Shown here: positions 23,634-33,394 of the stretch, piece after piece | Layout of the letters: every line of letters starts with the position of its first letter | Numbering within the stretch: the stretch's first letter is position 1 | Virus record (IMG/VR): IMGVR_UViG_3300033993_002274 | Location: 1-64,000 of that record | Length of the DNA stretch: 64,000 nt | DNA from: a virus | Reading direction: 5' to 3' (one strand) | The notes under the pieces: generated by a model | What the model was told of the DNA's origin: nothing | Seen by the model: the letters and a program-made list of their open reading frames with translations, nothing else | The model's database searches: none | Translations under genes and position numbers: made by a program

Positions 23634-23663
23634 AAAAGATAAGAATAATATGTGGATTGTCAA
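23634..23663 (-). promoter_or_regulatory. Bacteroidetes-type promoter before primase
   Basis: Minus strand TTG (23663-23661), 19 bases, TATCTTTT (23641-23634), four bases, GTG. Spacing and boxes fit the -33/-7 consensus except for the final T. It follows directly after the bidirectional terminator at 23671. Confidence 0.5.
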
Positions 23664-23670
23664 TTAACAA

Positions 23671-23696
23671 AAAACCCACCTTTGTGGGTGGGTTTT
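23671..23696 (-). terminator. bidirectional intrinsic terminator
   Basis: AAAACCCACC, loop TTTGTG, GGTGGGTTTT: a perfect 10-bp stem. On the minus strand it is followed by TT and more T-rich sequence (TTTTTTG), ending the gene at 23714. Confidence 0.85.
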
Positions 23697-23713
23697 AATA
23701 TTTAAATATTTTT

Positions 23714-24553
23714 TTATCTAAAAGACAAATTTTGACGACAATATAATTGGTAGTTTTGTTTTTTTCCGTCAGTCTCTACCCTAATTATCCCTTCAAATTC
23801 GACTAAACCTTCTTCGTTCACTTTTTCTAATGAAGTACCGCCCCTTACTAATTTTTGTTTTGCTCTAAGCACAAAAGTTTCACCAGGGTTTACGGTAAAA
23901 GGAACTTGTTTATCAATTCTCATACCGCTATTCATAGGAAGAATCCTTTTTATAGTAATTGGTGCACTTCCAGAATTTTTAATACCTCTAAATGTAAATT
24001 CAATATCTTGTCCAAATCTAACTTCAGCATCTGGATTTCTCGCAACCAATGTTCCTGTCAACGGACCTCCAAACCCACCAATTGGACCTTGACCTTGCTC
24101 ATTAATAAATCTACGTCTAATATGTGATTCATTCATTCTTGAATTATCTCCACCAACCATTGGTAACCACACATGTTTCATAAACAATGTGGCTAATGTT
24201 GCGAAAGTAAGAGACGCACCTACATTAAAGATTTTTTCTTTCGGTTCCTTTCTTTTAAAATCCCTTTTAATACTTCTAACTTCTCTTTTAATTTTTCTTC
24301 CTGTTCTTCTAAACCATTGAGCTAATTTTTTTAACCATTTTGGTTTTCTTTTTGATAATTCTATAATGTAGTTTTCAGCATCTTCTTCTGTCATATCTGC
24401 AAATAAATTATCTACACATCTTTCCATTGCCATATCATCGTTTTCGTCACAATTTTCTATAGCAACTTCAGCTTGCATATTTGTATTTTCATTAACAATT
24501 CTTCTAACAAGTCTTGTTAAATCTGATTCCGTTAGTCTTACTATTCTTTTCAT
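23714..24553 (-). CDS. tagged membrane protein with DUF1573-like domain
   Basis: 279 residues. N-terminal tag RIVRLTESDLTRLVRRIVNE (3-22) is a form widespread in proteins of Bacteroidetes phages. Then an acidic and a very basic segment (75-105, WLKKLAQWFRRTGRKIKREV), one hydrophobic helix (about 112-128), and a C-terminal Ig-like domain (170-275) of DUF1573 type (GIKNSGSAPITIKRILPMNS, NPGETFVLRAKQ). I infer a virion or head-packaged protein that may be delivered to the envelope. Preceded by TATTTAT at 24580. Confidence 0.7.
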   Translation of the reverse strand: MKRIVRLTESDLTRLVRRIVNENTNMQAEVAIENCDENDDMAMERCVDNLFADMTEEDAENYIIELSKRKPKWLKKLAQWFRRTGRKIKREVRSIKRDFKRKEPKEKIFNVGASLTFATLATLFMKHVWLPMVGGDNSRMNESHIRRRFINEQGQGPIGGFGGPLTGTLVARNPDAEVRFGQDIEFTFRGIKNSGSAPITIKRILPMNSGMRIDKQVPFTVNPGETFVLRAKQKLVRGGTSLEKVNEEGLVEFEGIIRVETDGKKQNYQLYCRQNLSFR

Positions 24554-24579
24554 AATTATTTTTTTTTACTTATTTTACT

Positions 24580-24586
24580 ATAAATA
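24580..24586 (-). promoter_or_regulatory. TATTTAT promoter-like motif
   Basis: Coding strand AGTATTTATAGTAAAATAAG, 26 bases before the ATG at 24553. It matches the extended form TATTTAT-(2-4)-TAAAA. Confidence 0.3.
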
Positions 24587-24612
24587 CTTTACAAATACAA
24601 AAAAAAAATAAT

Positions 24613-25218
24613 TTACCAAATTTTTTCTTGTTTCATATAACCAAGAACACAAGTATAAGAATCTGCCATATCAAAACATTCTTTTTTTAATGTGTTGTTT
24701 TTGGTATAGTGCCATGTAATTTGAGGCTCTTTGTCGGATACTTTTCTCCAAATAATTTCTTTTTTATCTGTGTCTTTTGGTAATCCACCAAATAATACAA
24801 ATTTATCTTTGTCGTTTTTTTGAAGTAAATCAGGCCAAGCATACTTTCTTGAGTTATATGTAGATATATAATCGGGAACAATACCTAATATGTCATAAAT
24901 TGATTTTGTAATCATTGAATTATATCTCAATAGGGTTCCTACTGTCCAAACATTATTTGAATTTAATAGTGGTTCTTCTATTACCACTTTTGTAATACCC
25001 AAATTTTTATATCCCTCAAGTTTTAACTCAAACGCATCTACTTTTAATAATAGTTCTTGAATTTTATTTTCTTCTTTTGGTTTGATTACTGGTGAAAAAT
25101 GAGTTAACTCCAATAATTGTTGGGTTTTAATGTCAAAAAGACTCCATCCAATTGTTTTGGTTGATATATCTAAGCCTAAAACTTTTGGTGAGTTTTTTAA
25201 ATCAGGTTTTGTATTCAT
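24613..25218 (-). CDS. ruvC: RuvC-like Holliday junction resolvase
   Basis: 201 residues with an RNase H-type fold: VLGLDISTKTIGWSLFD (13-29, catalytic Asp 17), KVVIEEPLL (Glu near 80), and CFDMADSYTCVLGYM at the C-terminus with the last acidic residues. This is the motif order of RuvC-type endonucleases that cut branched DNA before packaging. It lies between virion genes and replication genes, six bases from the upstream gene. Confidence 0.8.
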   Translation of the reverse strand: MNTKPDLKNSPKVLGLDISTKTIGWSLFDIKTQQLLELTHFSPVIKPKEENKIQELLLKVDAFELKLEGYKNLGITKVVIEEPLLNSNNVWTVGTLLRYNSMITKSIYDILGIVPDYISTYNSRKYAWPDLLQKNDKDKFVLFGGLPKDTDKKEIIWRKVSDKEPQITWHYTKNNTLKKECFDMADSYTCVLGYMKQEKIW

Positions 25219-25224
25219 ATTTTT

Positions 25225-27438
25225 TTAAAAATCATACTTAATCGGATACTGTTGAACACCTTGTCTTTTTTCGGGTGATTGTATCTTAGATATAACCATA
25301 AGTTCTTTATTCGCATTGTAAAGTGCTACTTCTGTGACATAAGGTGGTGTTGTTCCGTCCCAAGTTGGGTTTGATGAATCAAAAAATTGTGTTTGTCCCA
25401 AATTACATAAGAAATTCATAACATATATTGTTGCTTGAATATCCGTTTCAATTGTTCCAAAAAAGAAAAACTCACCTCCAAAATTTAAAGTTATACCAGT
25501 TTGATTTAATACAGGTAGACTTATATAATCATTCAAATCATATATTGGTGCCGTATCATACATATTTTTTGTCAACTGAATAGTTGTTCCCGTCAATCCT
25601 GATATGGTTAAATATCCACCAACCGTGGTTGCAGAAAGTTGTGATAATACATTAATTTCTCTCCATTGTGTAACATCAGGTCTTGTCGTGGCACTTGATA
25701 CTTTTTGTGCTAAAAGTTTTATATCTGTGGCGGTAAATCCTGATGGTAGTCCTGAAACAGGAACTTTCAAAAACGGAAACTCATTTCCAAACCTTACAAG
25801 AATATCAGAAGCTCCCGGTAATAAACTTTGGTCGTTTCCTGTTATAGTCTGATAGTAATTACAATGTAATGAATTTGTAAATGCTGAGTTATTTAATCTG
25901 TATGTTAAAAATAAAGTTTCAGTATCTCCCGTCAATAATCCTTGTGTCCCACCTAATACACCACTAAATGTATTTGGAGTCACAAGACCTAATTTTGGTG
26001 CCGGTAATGTCCAACTTCTATTTGATTTGTAATTCAACGCCGCAACTATTTCATCATCATCAAATACAATTATTTTTAAATCAGGAAAAACTTTACCAAT
26101 TCTATTTGGGAAACCATTTGTGTTTGCGTGTGTGTCCCAAAGGTGATAGTATCTTAATCCCGGTGCGTTAAAATTGATGCTCTTTCTTGATTCAATATAA
26201 TGTGGTGTAAATAAATTAAGGTTTGTAAATCCTGAAGGGTCTGTATAAAATACTTCACCAACTTTCGCATTAGGATTTTTATGCCACATTAACCAAGGAA
26301 TGGATAGTTTGAAATTTCTAGCCTGACCTGTATTTCCAGGGTTAGTACTATCATAATCTTGCATTGCGAACTTTTCACCATAATAGTTGTCAATTGCTTG
26401 ATTTGTATAATGAACTATTGCAATAGCCTTTTGGTCTGATGGTTTAACGGTTATTTTTTCTGAAAATGAATTGTAAAAATAAACTGAGTCAGTATCTGTT
26501 TGACCACTATCTGAATAGTAACCCAAATATTCTTTACTACCTGTATATCCTGTTGATTGGAAATAATTAAAATCTTGATTTACGGTGTTAAAAATACCTG
26601 CCGGTGATTCGGTCCATGGAATATTCATATTCCAAACTTTAACATCCTTTTGTGAAACATCACAATTTGTTTCAAAATTGAAAACGTTTGGATTCCAATA
26701 CGGTTCAGGAGTAAATGAGTCATAAATGACAGTCATGCCTGATGGGTAAAAAACAACTTTAGAGTCTCCTGTATACCCCATACCACTAAAGTTTGGTAAT
26801 TGTCTATCTACTTGTACGGTTACTGTTGTTGCAGTGGAAGTATTTCCCGTTACACCCACTACAACATAACTAAATATTGGTGATGCTCCTGTAAATGGTT
26901 GAATGTTATTCGTACCAAATAAAAACAAAAACATTCCATTAGTAACTGTACCTGAAACTGTTGGGTCTAAACTTGAATATTTAAGTGTTAAAACATTACC
27001 TGAAGTTACACCTGTGTTAGATACAACAAAATTTGGATTTATAGTATATGCAGATGAAGTATATGCGCTAAATACAACAGGAGTTCCTGTAGAACCTGTA
27101 AAAAAACCTCTTGGGGCTGCACTATTAAAGACATTATCGATATATGACGCATCAAAAGGGACACCTAATGTACTTCCCGATGTTGAATCTACAAATAAAG
27201 GGTATTTGACTTGCATTCTATTTTTTTCAGGAATTGGTGCTAAATTTTGAGCATTATATTGTGGCATCAAAACGTTTAGTTGAACGTAATCCGTGTTACT
27301 TGTTGCGTTATAGCAAACTTCACTATCTCCAACTTCAAAATACGCAATATCAAATTTACCTTGCGATATTTTTTTCCTTGCCGCGTCGGTTATTATAGTG
27401 TTGATTAACGCTGAGGTATTTTTGATTATGTATGACAT
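25225..27438 (-). CDS. virion/tail structural protein (737 aa)
   Basis: A large beta-rich, Gly/Ser/Thr/Asn-rich protein without signal peptide or membrane segment, typical of tail or fiber proteins. The N-terminus (SYIIKNTSALINTIITDAAR, then DIAYFEVGDSEVCYN) resembles fiber-attachment domains. The 737 residues close the virion block. TATTTAT lies five bases before the ATG. I cannot assign it to a T4 counterpart. Confidence 0.7.
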   Translation of the reverse strand: MSYIIKNTSALINTIITDAARKKISQGKFDIAYFEVGDSEVCYNATSNTDYVQLNVLMPQYNAQNLAPIPEKNRMQVKYPLFVDSTSGSTLGVPFDASYIDNVFNSAAPRGFFTGSTGTPVVFSAYTSSAYTINPNFVVSNTGVTSGNVLTLKYSSLDPTVSGTVTNGMFLFLFGTNNIQPFTGASPIFSYVVVGVTGNTSTATTVTVQVDRQLPNFSGMGYTGDSKVVFYPSGMTVIYDSFTPEPYWNPNVFNFETNCDVSQKDVKVWNMNIPWTESPAGIFNTVNQDFNYFQSTGYTGSKEYLGYYSDSGQTDTDSVYFYNSFSEKITVKPSDQKAIAIVHYTNQAIDNYYGEKFAMQDYDSTNPGNTGQARNFKLSIPWLMWHKNPNAKVGEVFYTDPSGFTNLNLFTPHYIESRKSINFNAPGLRYYHLWDTHANTNGFPNRIGKVFPDLKIIVFDDDEIVAALNYKSNRSWTLPAPKLGLVTPNTFSGVLGGTQGLLTGDTETLFLTYRLNNSAFTNSLHCNYYQTITGNDQSLLPGASDILVRFGNEFPFLKVPVSGLPSGFTATDIKLLAQKVSSATTRPDVTQWREINVLSQLSATTVGGYLTISGLTGTTIQLTKNMYDTAPIYDLNDYISLPVLNQTGITLNFGGEFFFFGTIETDIQATIYVMNFLCNLGQTQFFDSSNPTWDGTTPPYVTEVALYNANKELMVISKIQSPEKRQGVQQYPIKYDF

Positions 27439-27443
27439 ATTTT

Positions 27444-27450
27444 ATAAATA
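27444..27450 (-). promoter_or_regulatory. TATTTAT promoter-like motif
   Basis: Coding strand ATATATTTATAAAATATG, heptamer five bases before the start at 27438. Confidence 0.3.
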
Positions 27451-27468
27451 TATTTTTATAAATTTATT

Positions 27469-29061
27469 TTAAGATAAACCTATTTTTTGTAAAGGCATAT
27501 ACTTTGGTGACCCGTTTACACTTATACCGTTACATGTTGATGGGGTTATAGTTACATTTGTTATTGTTACTGTATCTAAAATATAACCTTCAAGTTGACA
27601 ACCGTTAAATTCTATACTTGGAGTATTAATAAACTGAGTAATAGTACCGTTTATAATTCCTCCTGATGAAATACTTGCAGTGTATGTATTTGTAAATGAA
27701 CTATAATTTATATTAGATAAATTACAAGAAGGTCTAGTTTGTGAACTAGTAGTAACCACAGAGTTTGTTGGAGTACTTAAAGTTGCATTACCTGATGTTG
27801 TTGCAGTTATAGAATTTGTAATAACAGGTACGTTTGTTACGAAAGTTTTTCCTGTAAATCCAACGGCAGTATTAATTGTAAAGTTTACTGTTTTTCCTGC
27901 CGGTAATGTTGGTGTAACGTTTATTTGATAATACCAAGTTTTGGTAGTTGTAGTACCAACATTAGTTTGATTTGCCAACGGAGTTAAACTTAAATTAAGT
28001 GTATAGTTTGTATAAGAATTTTGTGGTGTAAGTGTTACTGACTGAGTTGTTACTGTGTTATTAGTATCTTTTATATAAATTGTATAATTACCAGCAGCCA
28101 AACCTAAAAATGTATTTGACATTTGATAATTAACTCCATTGATAGAATACGTGTAAGATGGAACTCCTCCATAACCCGTGACATTAATCACACCGTTAGA
28201 TGTGTTAGAACAAGTTGGTTGTGTTGTTGAAACTGATAAAGTTAATGGCGGTGTTGTACAAACTCCTGTTGATACAAATACAGTACCTTGATATGTTCCA
28301 AGTAAAGACCAATTACCTGTAGGTGGCGTTGTTGGTTGTAATAAAGCGGGAACGCCAGGATTAGTCCATCCGCTAACTTCCCATCTTGTATTTCCTGTAC
28401 TATAGAATACCGTATAAGTTGAACTTGTCCAAGACGGGTAACCATTGATTGTTGAACCGCTGGTTAAAGTAGTTAAATACGTTGTATTAAAAGAAGGTGT
28501 ATATTCAAAACATAAGTTTTGTGGGTATACAGGTGCTGGTGTCGGTGGAGGTAAACAATCTGAACAAGTGTCAAATGGCCCTGTAGATATTACTGCAAAA
28601 TTATTAATATAACTTTGTCCTGTATATAATGTTTGACCACTATGAGTCCAACAACCAACTTGACTTGTTAAACTGTACACTTTACCATCAACGAATTTTG
28701 AAGGTAAATCTGCAACATAATAAACAAAAGTTCCTGAATTTTCACAGTCTTCAAACTGTTCTAAATAGAAACTATCATAATCAACTGAACAAGTTGTTTG
28801 ACCTGTAAAATCACCATAATAATCTATAACTGTTGCAGTATAATTACCAGGTAGTAAATTAGTAAGTAAAGAACCTTGAGCCCCGTTACTCCAATTTATA
28901 GTATAAGGTGGAGTTCCTCCTGTTACGTATAAGGTTATTAGACCATTAGTTGAATCAGGTGTTGACGCATTAATACTATCACAATCTAAACCTAATGGTA
29001 GAAGTGTTATTATATTACAACTATTTCCACTTAATAAACCCATCTTACCAAGTTGCCCCAC
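27469..29061 (-). CDS. tail adhesin with SprB-like repeats
   Basis: 530 residues. At least two SprB-like units are visible: GGTPPYTINWSNGAQGS (about 49-65) and GGVPSYTYSINGVNY (about 295-310), each followed by a GNYTxxIxD strand. A Pro-rich linker with Cys (CSDCLPPPTPAPVYP) lies between. SprB repeats occur in the gliding adhesin of Flavobacterium and other Bacteroidetes surface proteins. A phage copy probably forms part of a receptor-binding fiber. It overlaps the upstream fiber gene by 17 bases. Confidence 0.75.
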   Translation of the reverse strand: MGQLGKMGLLSGNSCNIITLLPLGLDCDSINASTPDSTNGLITLYVTGGTPPYTINWSNGAQGSLLTNLLPGNYTATVIDYYGDFTGQTTCSVDYDSFYLEQFEDCENSGTFVYYVADLPSKFVDGKVYSLTSQVGCWTHSGQTLYTGQSYINNFAVISTGPFDTCSDCLPPPTPAPVYPQNLCFEYTPSFNTTYLTTLTSGSTINGYPSWTSSTYTVFYSTGNTRWEVSGWTNPGVPALLQPTTPPTGNWSLLGTYQGTVFVSTGVCTTPPLTLSVSTTQPTCSNTSNGVINVTGYGGVPSYTYSINGVNYQMSNTFLGLAAGNYTIYIKDTNNTVTTQSVTLTPQNSYTNYTLNLSLTPLANQTNVGTTTTKTWYYQINVTPTLPAGKTVNFTINTAVGFTGKTFVTNVPVITNSITATTSGNATLSTPTNSVVTTSSQTRPSCNLSNINYSSFTNTYTASISSGGIINGTITQFINTPSIEFNGCQLEGYILDTVTITNVTITPSTCNGISVNGSPKYMPLQKIGLS

Positions 29062-30625
29062 TTAATCTTTTCCAACCTGACGTATCTCTATAATACAAAT
29101 AGGATGAATCATACGTTATTTGTCCGACTTCACCTGTTGGGTCCGTTGTTCCTGTTGGTGTGATAGAATTACCTTTAACAACAAAATTTGGAACGTACAC
29201 AGTTTCAGCCTGAGTTCCTGAAATTGAAATACCTCCTAAAATTACTGAATGGTCAGCCATTAATGTTGAATTTTCACTACCAACTATTGCTGAATTAAAA
29301 TATTTAACAACGTTTCCTAAACCGCCTAATATAGATGAATTATAACATGGGTCAGATGGTGTTGCCGCTGATATAACGTTAAGTTCTCCACCTAATATTG
29401 TACAGTTTGCGGAAGTACCCGATTGGATAGTATTCGTACTTCCCCCTAAAATAGCGCTAATTTCACCATTTATAGTGTGTTGTTCACCAAATCCAAAACT
29501 CGCATATCCGTTTGAAGTATTGTCGGCGCCACCAAGAAAACTTATATCTCCGTATATTTCATTACCATCACCTATAGAAAACCCGATACTCGCTTCTATT
29601 TTATTACTATCTCCGAATGACGATGAACTAGTTCCATAAACTTTATTGTTAGACCCAAATGCTGAAGACGCATTTCCAAAAACTTTATTACTTTTATTAG
29701 TGGAAAATGTGCTACGACCAAAAGAATAATTTCCTTGTCCACCAGCGAACGAATAGGTCCCAATTGCTCCAGACTCGAAACCTTTTACAGATGCACTTTT
29801 ACCTCCTGCGGTTTGATTACCACCCCAAGATGATGGGTCATTTGTATCGCCCACATATAAATTACCTGTAGTAGAAAGTCCAGTGTCATAAAGGTATATA
29901 ATAGTCCTACCACCACTAAATGTTGTTCCTGAGACTTTTTGAAAATCGTCAGATAAAGTTGCCGCGAAGACAGAATTATCAATCCAAATAAATTCATTAT
30001 TTGTATAATTCGCTGTGACGTTTCCATAAACACTACTTAAATAAAGTACTCCTGAAGTAAGTCCTGTTGCCAAATACGCAGTATTTGTTCCTGCTCTTGT
30101 ACTAGTTCCTTCAGAGTGTGAATTGGAACCAAATGCCTTTGTGTTAGACCCTTCAGCGTGTGATGTAGTTCCCGAAGCAATTGTATCCACACCTTCAGCA
30201 TGACTGTAATTACTTAATGCTTGTACATTATCTCCAAACGCAAAACTCAATGTATTTTGAGCGTCAGACCCTGTTGATTGGACCCTGTTATGTACTGTTA
30301 TTTCGTTTGTACAGGCGTGGATATTATTTGTATAAAAACTTGTAATACAATTACCTGAACCACCTGTAAATGGTGTTGTTAGTCCTGATACGGTAAAGGT
30401 TCCTCCTGTTGTGTTAGTAAAAGTTATAGTCCCTCCTGAAGATACTGCAGTTCCTCCTGTTAAATAAACATCAGGTGAACCTCCGAATAAAGGTACTAAT
30501 TGTGATAATCTTGCCTTATATGATGAGCCAGTTGGGCTTTGTGATGTGTCACCAGTTATTACAATATGTATGAGGTCATTAAGTGTTGCTCCTGTAGCTA
30601 ATGTCCTTGATGTTAAAGTTGCCAT
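29045..30625 (-). CDS. tail fiber with YadA-head-like SHAEG repeats
   Basis: 526 residues. A central beta-roll region (about 140-185 and on to 440) has repeats such as SHAEGVDTIASGTTSHAEGS and later variants (AFGSNNKVYGTSSSSFGD), as in the heads of trimeric autotransporter adhesins. A conserved N-terminus (MATLTSRTLATGATLNDLIH) probably attaches to the virion, and the C-terminus (SSYLYYRDTSGWKRLSGATW) is typical of tail fiber ends. Likely a trimeric receptor-binding fiber. Confidence 0.8.
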   Translation of the reverse strand: MATLTSRTLATGATLNDLIHIVITGDTSQSPTGSSYKARLSQLVPLFGGSPDVYLTGGTAVSSGGTITFTNTTGGTFTVSGLTTPFTGGSGNCITSFYTNNIHACTNEITVHNRVQSTGSDAQNTLSFAFGDNVQALSNYSHAEGVDTIASGTTSHAEGSNTKAFGSNSHSEGTSTRAGTNTAYLATGLTSGVLYLSSVYGNVTANYTNNEFIWIDNSVFAATLSDDFQKVSGTTFSGGRTIIYLYDTGLSTTGNLYVGDTNDPSSWGGNQTAGGKSASVKGFESGAIGTYSFAGGQGNYSFGRSTFSTNKSNKVFGNASSAFGSNNKVYGTSSSSFGDSNKIEASIGFSIGDGNEIYGDISFLGGADNTSNGYASFGFGEQHTINGEISAILGGSTNTIQSGTSANCTILGGELNVISAATPSDPCYNSSILGGLGNVVKYFNSAIVGSENSTLMADHSVILGGISISGTQAETVYVPNFVVKGNSITPTGTTDPTGEVGQITYDSSYLYYRDTSGWKRLSGATW

Positions 30626-30649
30626 TTTTTATTTTATATATATCAAAGT

Positions 30650-30940
30650 TTATTGAAAGTTATATGGTATTCCATCTTGAAATTCAAAACATATTAGGTC
30701 TTGAAACTGTTTATAGTTACATAAACTATCAGAACAGAACTCACAACCATTGCTGTCTATTATTTTAACAACATAACTATCCATCGATTCAAAGGAAACA
30801 GGTAATGTAAATGAATATGGAACTGAAGAAATTGTTGCAATATATTGACAAGTTCCGTATATCCCACATTCGTCACAAACCCAAATATCGTATGGACTTG
30901 TTCCTGAAGTTATTGTATTTAGTGTTACTATTGTTGCCAT
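30650..30940 (-). CDS. small Cys-containing virion protein, paralog family
   Basis: 96 residues, one Ig/SprB-like module: SGTSPYDIWVCDECGIYG, then VVKIIDSNGCEFC. It shares the pattern xSPYDVxxCD...KIIDxNGC with two small proteins at 35486 and 35777. Four bases separate it from the Pro-Thr-tract gene upstream. Probably a small decoration or connector on the fibers. Confidence 0.7.
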   Translation of the reverse strand: MATIVTLNTITSGTSPYDIWVCDECGIYGTCQYIATISSVPYSFTLPVSFESMDSYVVKIIDSNGCEFCSDSLCNYKQFQDLICFEFQDGIPYNFQ

Positions 30941-30944
30941 TTTT

Positions 30945-32552
30945 TTAACATACTCCGTTTACTGTGCAAAACTCGGTGATTACACCACTGTTGTCGACAC
31001 TATAAATTTTATTTCCGTATCTAATATAATCAATCGTTAATGGATATAATAACGATGAATTACTATATACTGTTACTCCTGTTTGTATTTGATTAACTGA
31101 TGGATGAGTGTAGAATATTGTTTGTAATCCAAAATTAGTTAATTGACATCCAGGGCAATTAACCGAATATGCTCCATTACCAATCCATTCGTTAAATGTT
31201 CCAACAAGTGGTTCAACTTGTAGACACTCTGCACAATCAACATAAGTTGTGGCAGTAGTCGCTGTAAATCTATTTTCATTTACCACAATATAACCTGAAG
31301 GTGGAACATAATTTATGAAGTATCCTACATAACTATAACAATTTCCAGAATAATCTCTAATTACTTCTCCCGGGTCTAAATTAGTTGGTGGGGTTGCTGT
31401 TTGTGTAATCATCGATGTTGTCGTACAAGATGTAAACACAAAGTAAGTACCAGGTGCGTAAGTAGGTGTTGGGGTTGGTGTTGGTGTAGGTGTCGGAGTC
31501 GGTGTAGGTGTCGGAGTCGGTGTAGGTGTAGGTGTTGGGCAAATCGTACAAGCGGTATATGCTGAAACCACTAACTTAACTGTTGCATTAGGACTTGCTG
31601 TTGTATCTTGTATATATGTTGCACATTTTAATTGGTCATTAATAACCCCTAAGAATGTTTGTCCTGTTGATATTGGTGTGCCTGATAATTCCAAAGGACC
31701 TGAAACGTAATAAGAAACGTTTTCGTTACAATCTCTTAATTCCTTAACTCTAAAACATATAAAGTTTCCATCGTCTATTGTAAATGTTACAGTTTCACCA
31801 GTCAAATTGATTGTTGGTGTAGGAGTGGGTGTTGGGGTTGGTGTTGGTGTTGGTGTTGGTGTTGATGCACTAACACTAATGTTTACTGTAAAAGCACTAC
31901 ATATATTTGGAGTTGGTGTTGGTGTAGGAGTCGGGGTTGGTGTTGGTGTAGGAGTCGGGGTTGGTGTTGGTGTCGGCGCATCACAATCAACATCATATGA
32001 AAAATCAAAAGTATCACATACAGGAGTTGGTGTTGGTGTTGGGGGAACACAATCACCAGGATAAAATAAGTCGGTAAAAAGATTTGGACAAACAGAAGTC
32101 GTTGGGTTTTGTCCGTAGAAGAAACAATTTGTACCAGGTGCTGTACCTAAACACCATTTTGTAGCACTTTTATAGATATACCCTGGTTGTGTTCCTCCTG
32201 TGAAAAAGGGGAATCCGTTATATCCTCCCGCAACAACATATGTTCCGGTGTATGCAGAATATTCATCTTTATTTATTACAACACAATATTTATTAGAACA
32301 ACATTCTCCTGTTGCACAACTTGAGGCGGTACATCCTGTTTGTAGTCCATATGTTCCATTAGGTACATAACTTGTTGCGGTAAACCCTGACGTAAACGCA
32401 GAAACAATTGAATAACATCCACTTACAACAGATGCATCATAAGTAATATAATAAACAGAAGTTACAGCCGAAGTCCCAGCGGTCCAATTAGTTTGGTTTG
32501 TAAAATATTGTAAACCGGGGTAACAACAACTCTGTAAAAGTATATTTGCCAT
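30945..32552 (-). CDS. Pro-Thr-tract stalk protein (535 aa)
   Basis: A Cys-rich protein whose globular parts are separated by several (PT)n tracts, the longest about 15 dipeptides, near residues 170-220, 230-250 and 340-370. Such tracts form stiff extended linkers and are frequent O-glycosylation sites in Bacteroidetes. N-terminus [17 protein letters not shown]; no signal peptide. Two glycosyltransferase genes lie directly upstream in the same block. Probably a fiber or stalk of the tail. Confidence 0.8.
   Translation of the reverse strand: MANILLQSCCYPGLQYFTNQTNWTAGTSAVTSVYYITYDASVVSGCYSIVSAFTSGFTATSYVPNGTYGLQTGCTASSCATGECCSNKYCVVINKDEYSAYTGTYVVAGGYNGFPFFTGGTQPGYIYKSATKWCLGTAPGTNCFFYGQNPTTSVCPNLFTDLFYPGDCVPPTPTPTPVCDTFDFSYDVDCDAPTPTPTPTPTPTPTPTPTPTPTPNICSAFTVNISVSASTPTPTPTPTPTPTPTPTINLTGETVTFTIDDGNFICFRVKELRDCNENVSYYVSGPLELSGTPISTGQTFLGVINDQLKCATYIQDTTASPNATVKLVVSAYTACTICPTPTPTPTPTPTPTPTPTPTPTPTPTYAPGTYFVFTSCTTTSMITQTATPPTNLDPGEVIRDYSGNCYSYVGYFINYVPPSGYIVVNENRFTATTATTYVDCAECLQVEPLVGTFNEWIGNGAYSVNCPGCQLTNFGLQTIFYTHPSVNQIQTGVTVYSNSSLLYPLTIDYIRYGNKIYSVDNSGVITEFCTVNGVC
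31464..31538 (-). repeat. Pro-Thr coding repeat tract 1
   Basis: Near-perfect 6-base and 12-base units coding Pro-Thr (coding strand CCAACACC and CCTACACC variants). Related tracts lie at 31814-31865, 31910-31977 and 32022-32045 in the same gene. The units vary in length and third base, as expected from slippage. Confidence 0.8.
31910..31977 (-). repeat. Pro-Thr coding repeat tract 3
   Basis: Same unit as the tract at 31464. Within it a roughly 30-base block (plus strand ggtgtaggagtcggggttgg) is repeated in tandem, so longer-range duplication has occurred as well. Confidence 0.75.
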
Positions 32553-32568
32553 TAAATTTTCTTTTTAT

Positions 32569-32575
32569 ATAAATA
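32569..32575 (-). promoter_or_regulatory. TATTTAT promoter-like motif
   Basis: Coding strand TTATTTATATAAAAAGAAAA, heptamer 16 bases before the ATG at 32552. Confidence 0.3.
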
Positions 32576-32596
32576 ACCCAAAGTTTTTTTTTGCAT

Positions 32597-33394
32597 TTAA
32601 AACTCCAAATTTATTTCTTCAGGTTTATAACAGTAAAAATGTTTGTATGCATGAATAAATGCAACATCTTTTTGTTCTTCCATAGGTACTGACCATCCTG
32701 TTTTATCCCACCAATTTCCTATATTTTTGTCTTCGTATTGTGACCAATCATCCCATGGTCCCCAAGTAAATCCAAAAAATTGAAATAAAAATGAAAGAGT
32801 TGCATCACACCACTCCACAGGCCTTGAGTCTAATTTATATATTTCGTCCCAAGGTACTTCACCTAATCTATTATATATTTCTATAAACTTTTCTCTATTG
32901 AAAATTGCACCACCACAAGCCCCATAATTTTCTAAAGACCCTAATTCACTCCAAACGTGTCTTGAGTTGTCTTTAATATTAAATTTATTTTTTAGATATT
33001 CATACAATTCTTTTGTGTAATATGGTCCATAAGCTCCTGATATATCAAACTTTGGTGGTATTGTTATTTCACATTTACACCAAACATCATCTTCATAATG
33101 AATAATCCATTCAACGTCTTTAAGTGTTGTTAGACAAGCCTCATATATTCTTGTCAACCACCGATATAATCCATCTTTATCAACAAAAACTTTACCTGAA
33201 TGTAGGTTATTAACTCCTTGTTGTTTAATCCAAGTGTAGTCACAATTAAATTTTTTTGCCACAGGCTCTAATAACTCCGAACCATCTTCAAATAAAGAAA
33301 TTGGTGCGTTTGGATAAAATTTTCTAAACTGTTCAATTGCTTTATAACAAGCAACTAATTTATGACCTGATTGGTAAAAAACCCCTATATTCAT
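32597..33394 (-). CDS. putative GT-A glycosyltransferase
   Basis: 265 residues. The N-terminus MNIGVFYQSGHKLVACYKAI starts a nucleotide-sugar-binding fold, and WIIHYEDDVWC (about 94-104) gives a DxD-like metal site. ACGGAIFNREKF (about 158-170) is typical of acceptor-side loops in GT-A enzymes. It overlaps the GlcNAc-transferase-like gene by four bases. Probably glycosylates phage fibers or host surface glycans. Family not identified. Confidence 0.6.
   Translation of the reverse strand: MNIGVFYQSGHKLVACYKAIEQFRKFYPNAPISLFEDGSELLEPVAKKFNCDYTWIKQQGVNNLHSGKVFVDKDGLYRWLTRIYEACLTTLKDVEWIIHYEDDVWCKCEITIPPKFDISGAYGPYYTKELYEYLKNKFNIKDNSRHVWSELGSLENYGACGGAIFNREKFIEIYNRLGEVPWDEIYKLDSRPVEWCDATLSFLFQFFGFTWGPWDDWSQYEDKNIGNWWDKTGWSVPMEEQKDVAFIHAYKHFYCYKPEEINLEF

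Noticed and set aside
31464-32045. CRISPR-like repeat array
   Set aside because: Repeats are continuous in-frame coding units without unique spacers.
31807-32064. Plus-strand frame of Val-Gly repeats
   Set aside because: It is the complement of the Pro-Thr tracts of the real minus-strand gene; low complexity keeps the reverse frame open.
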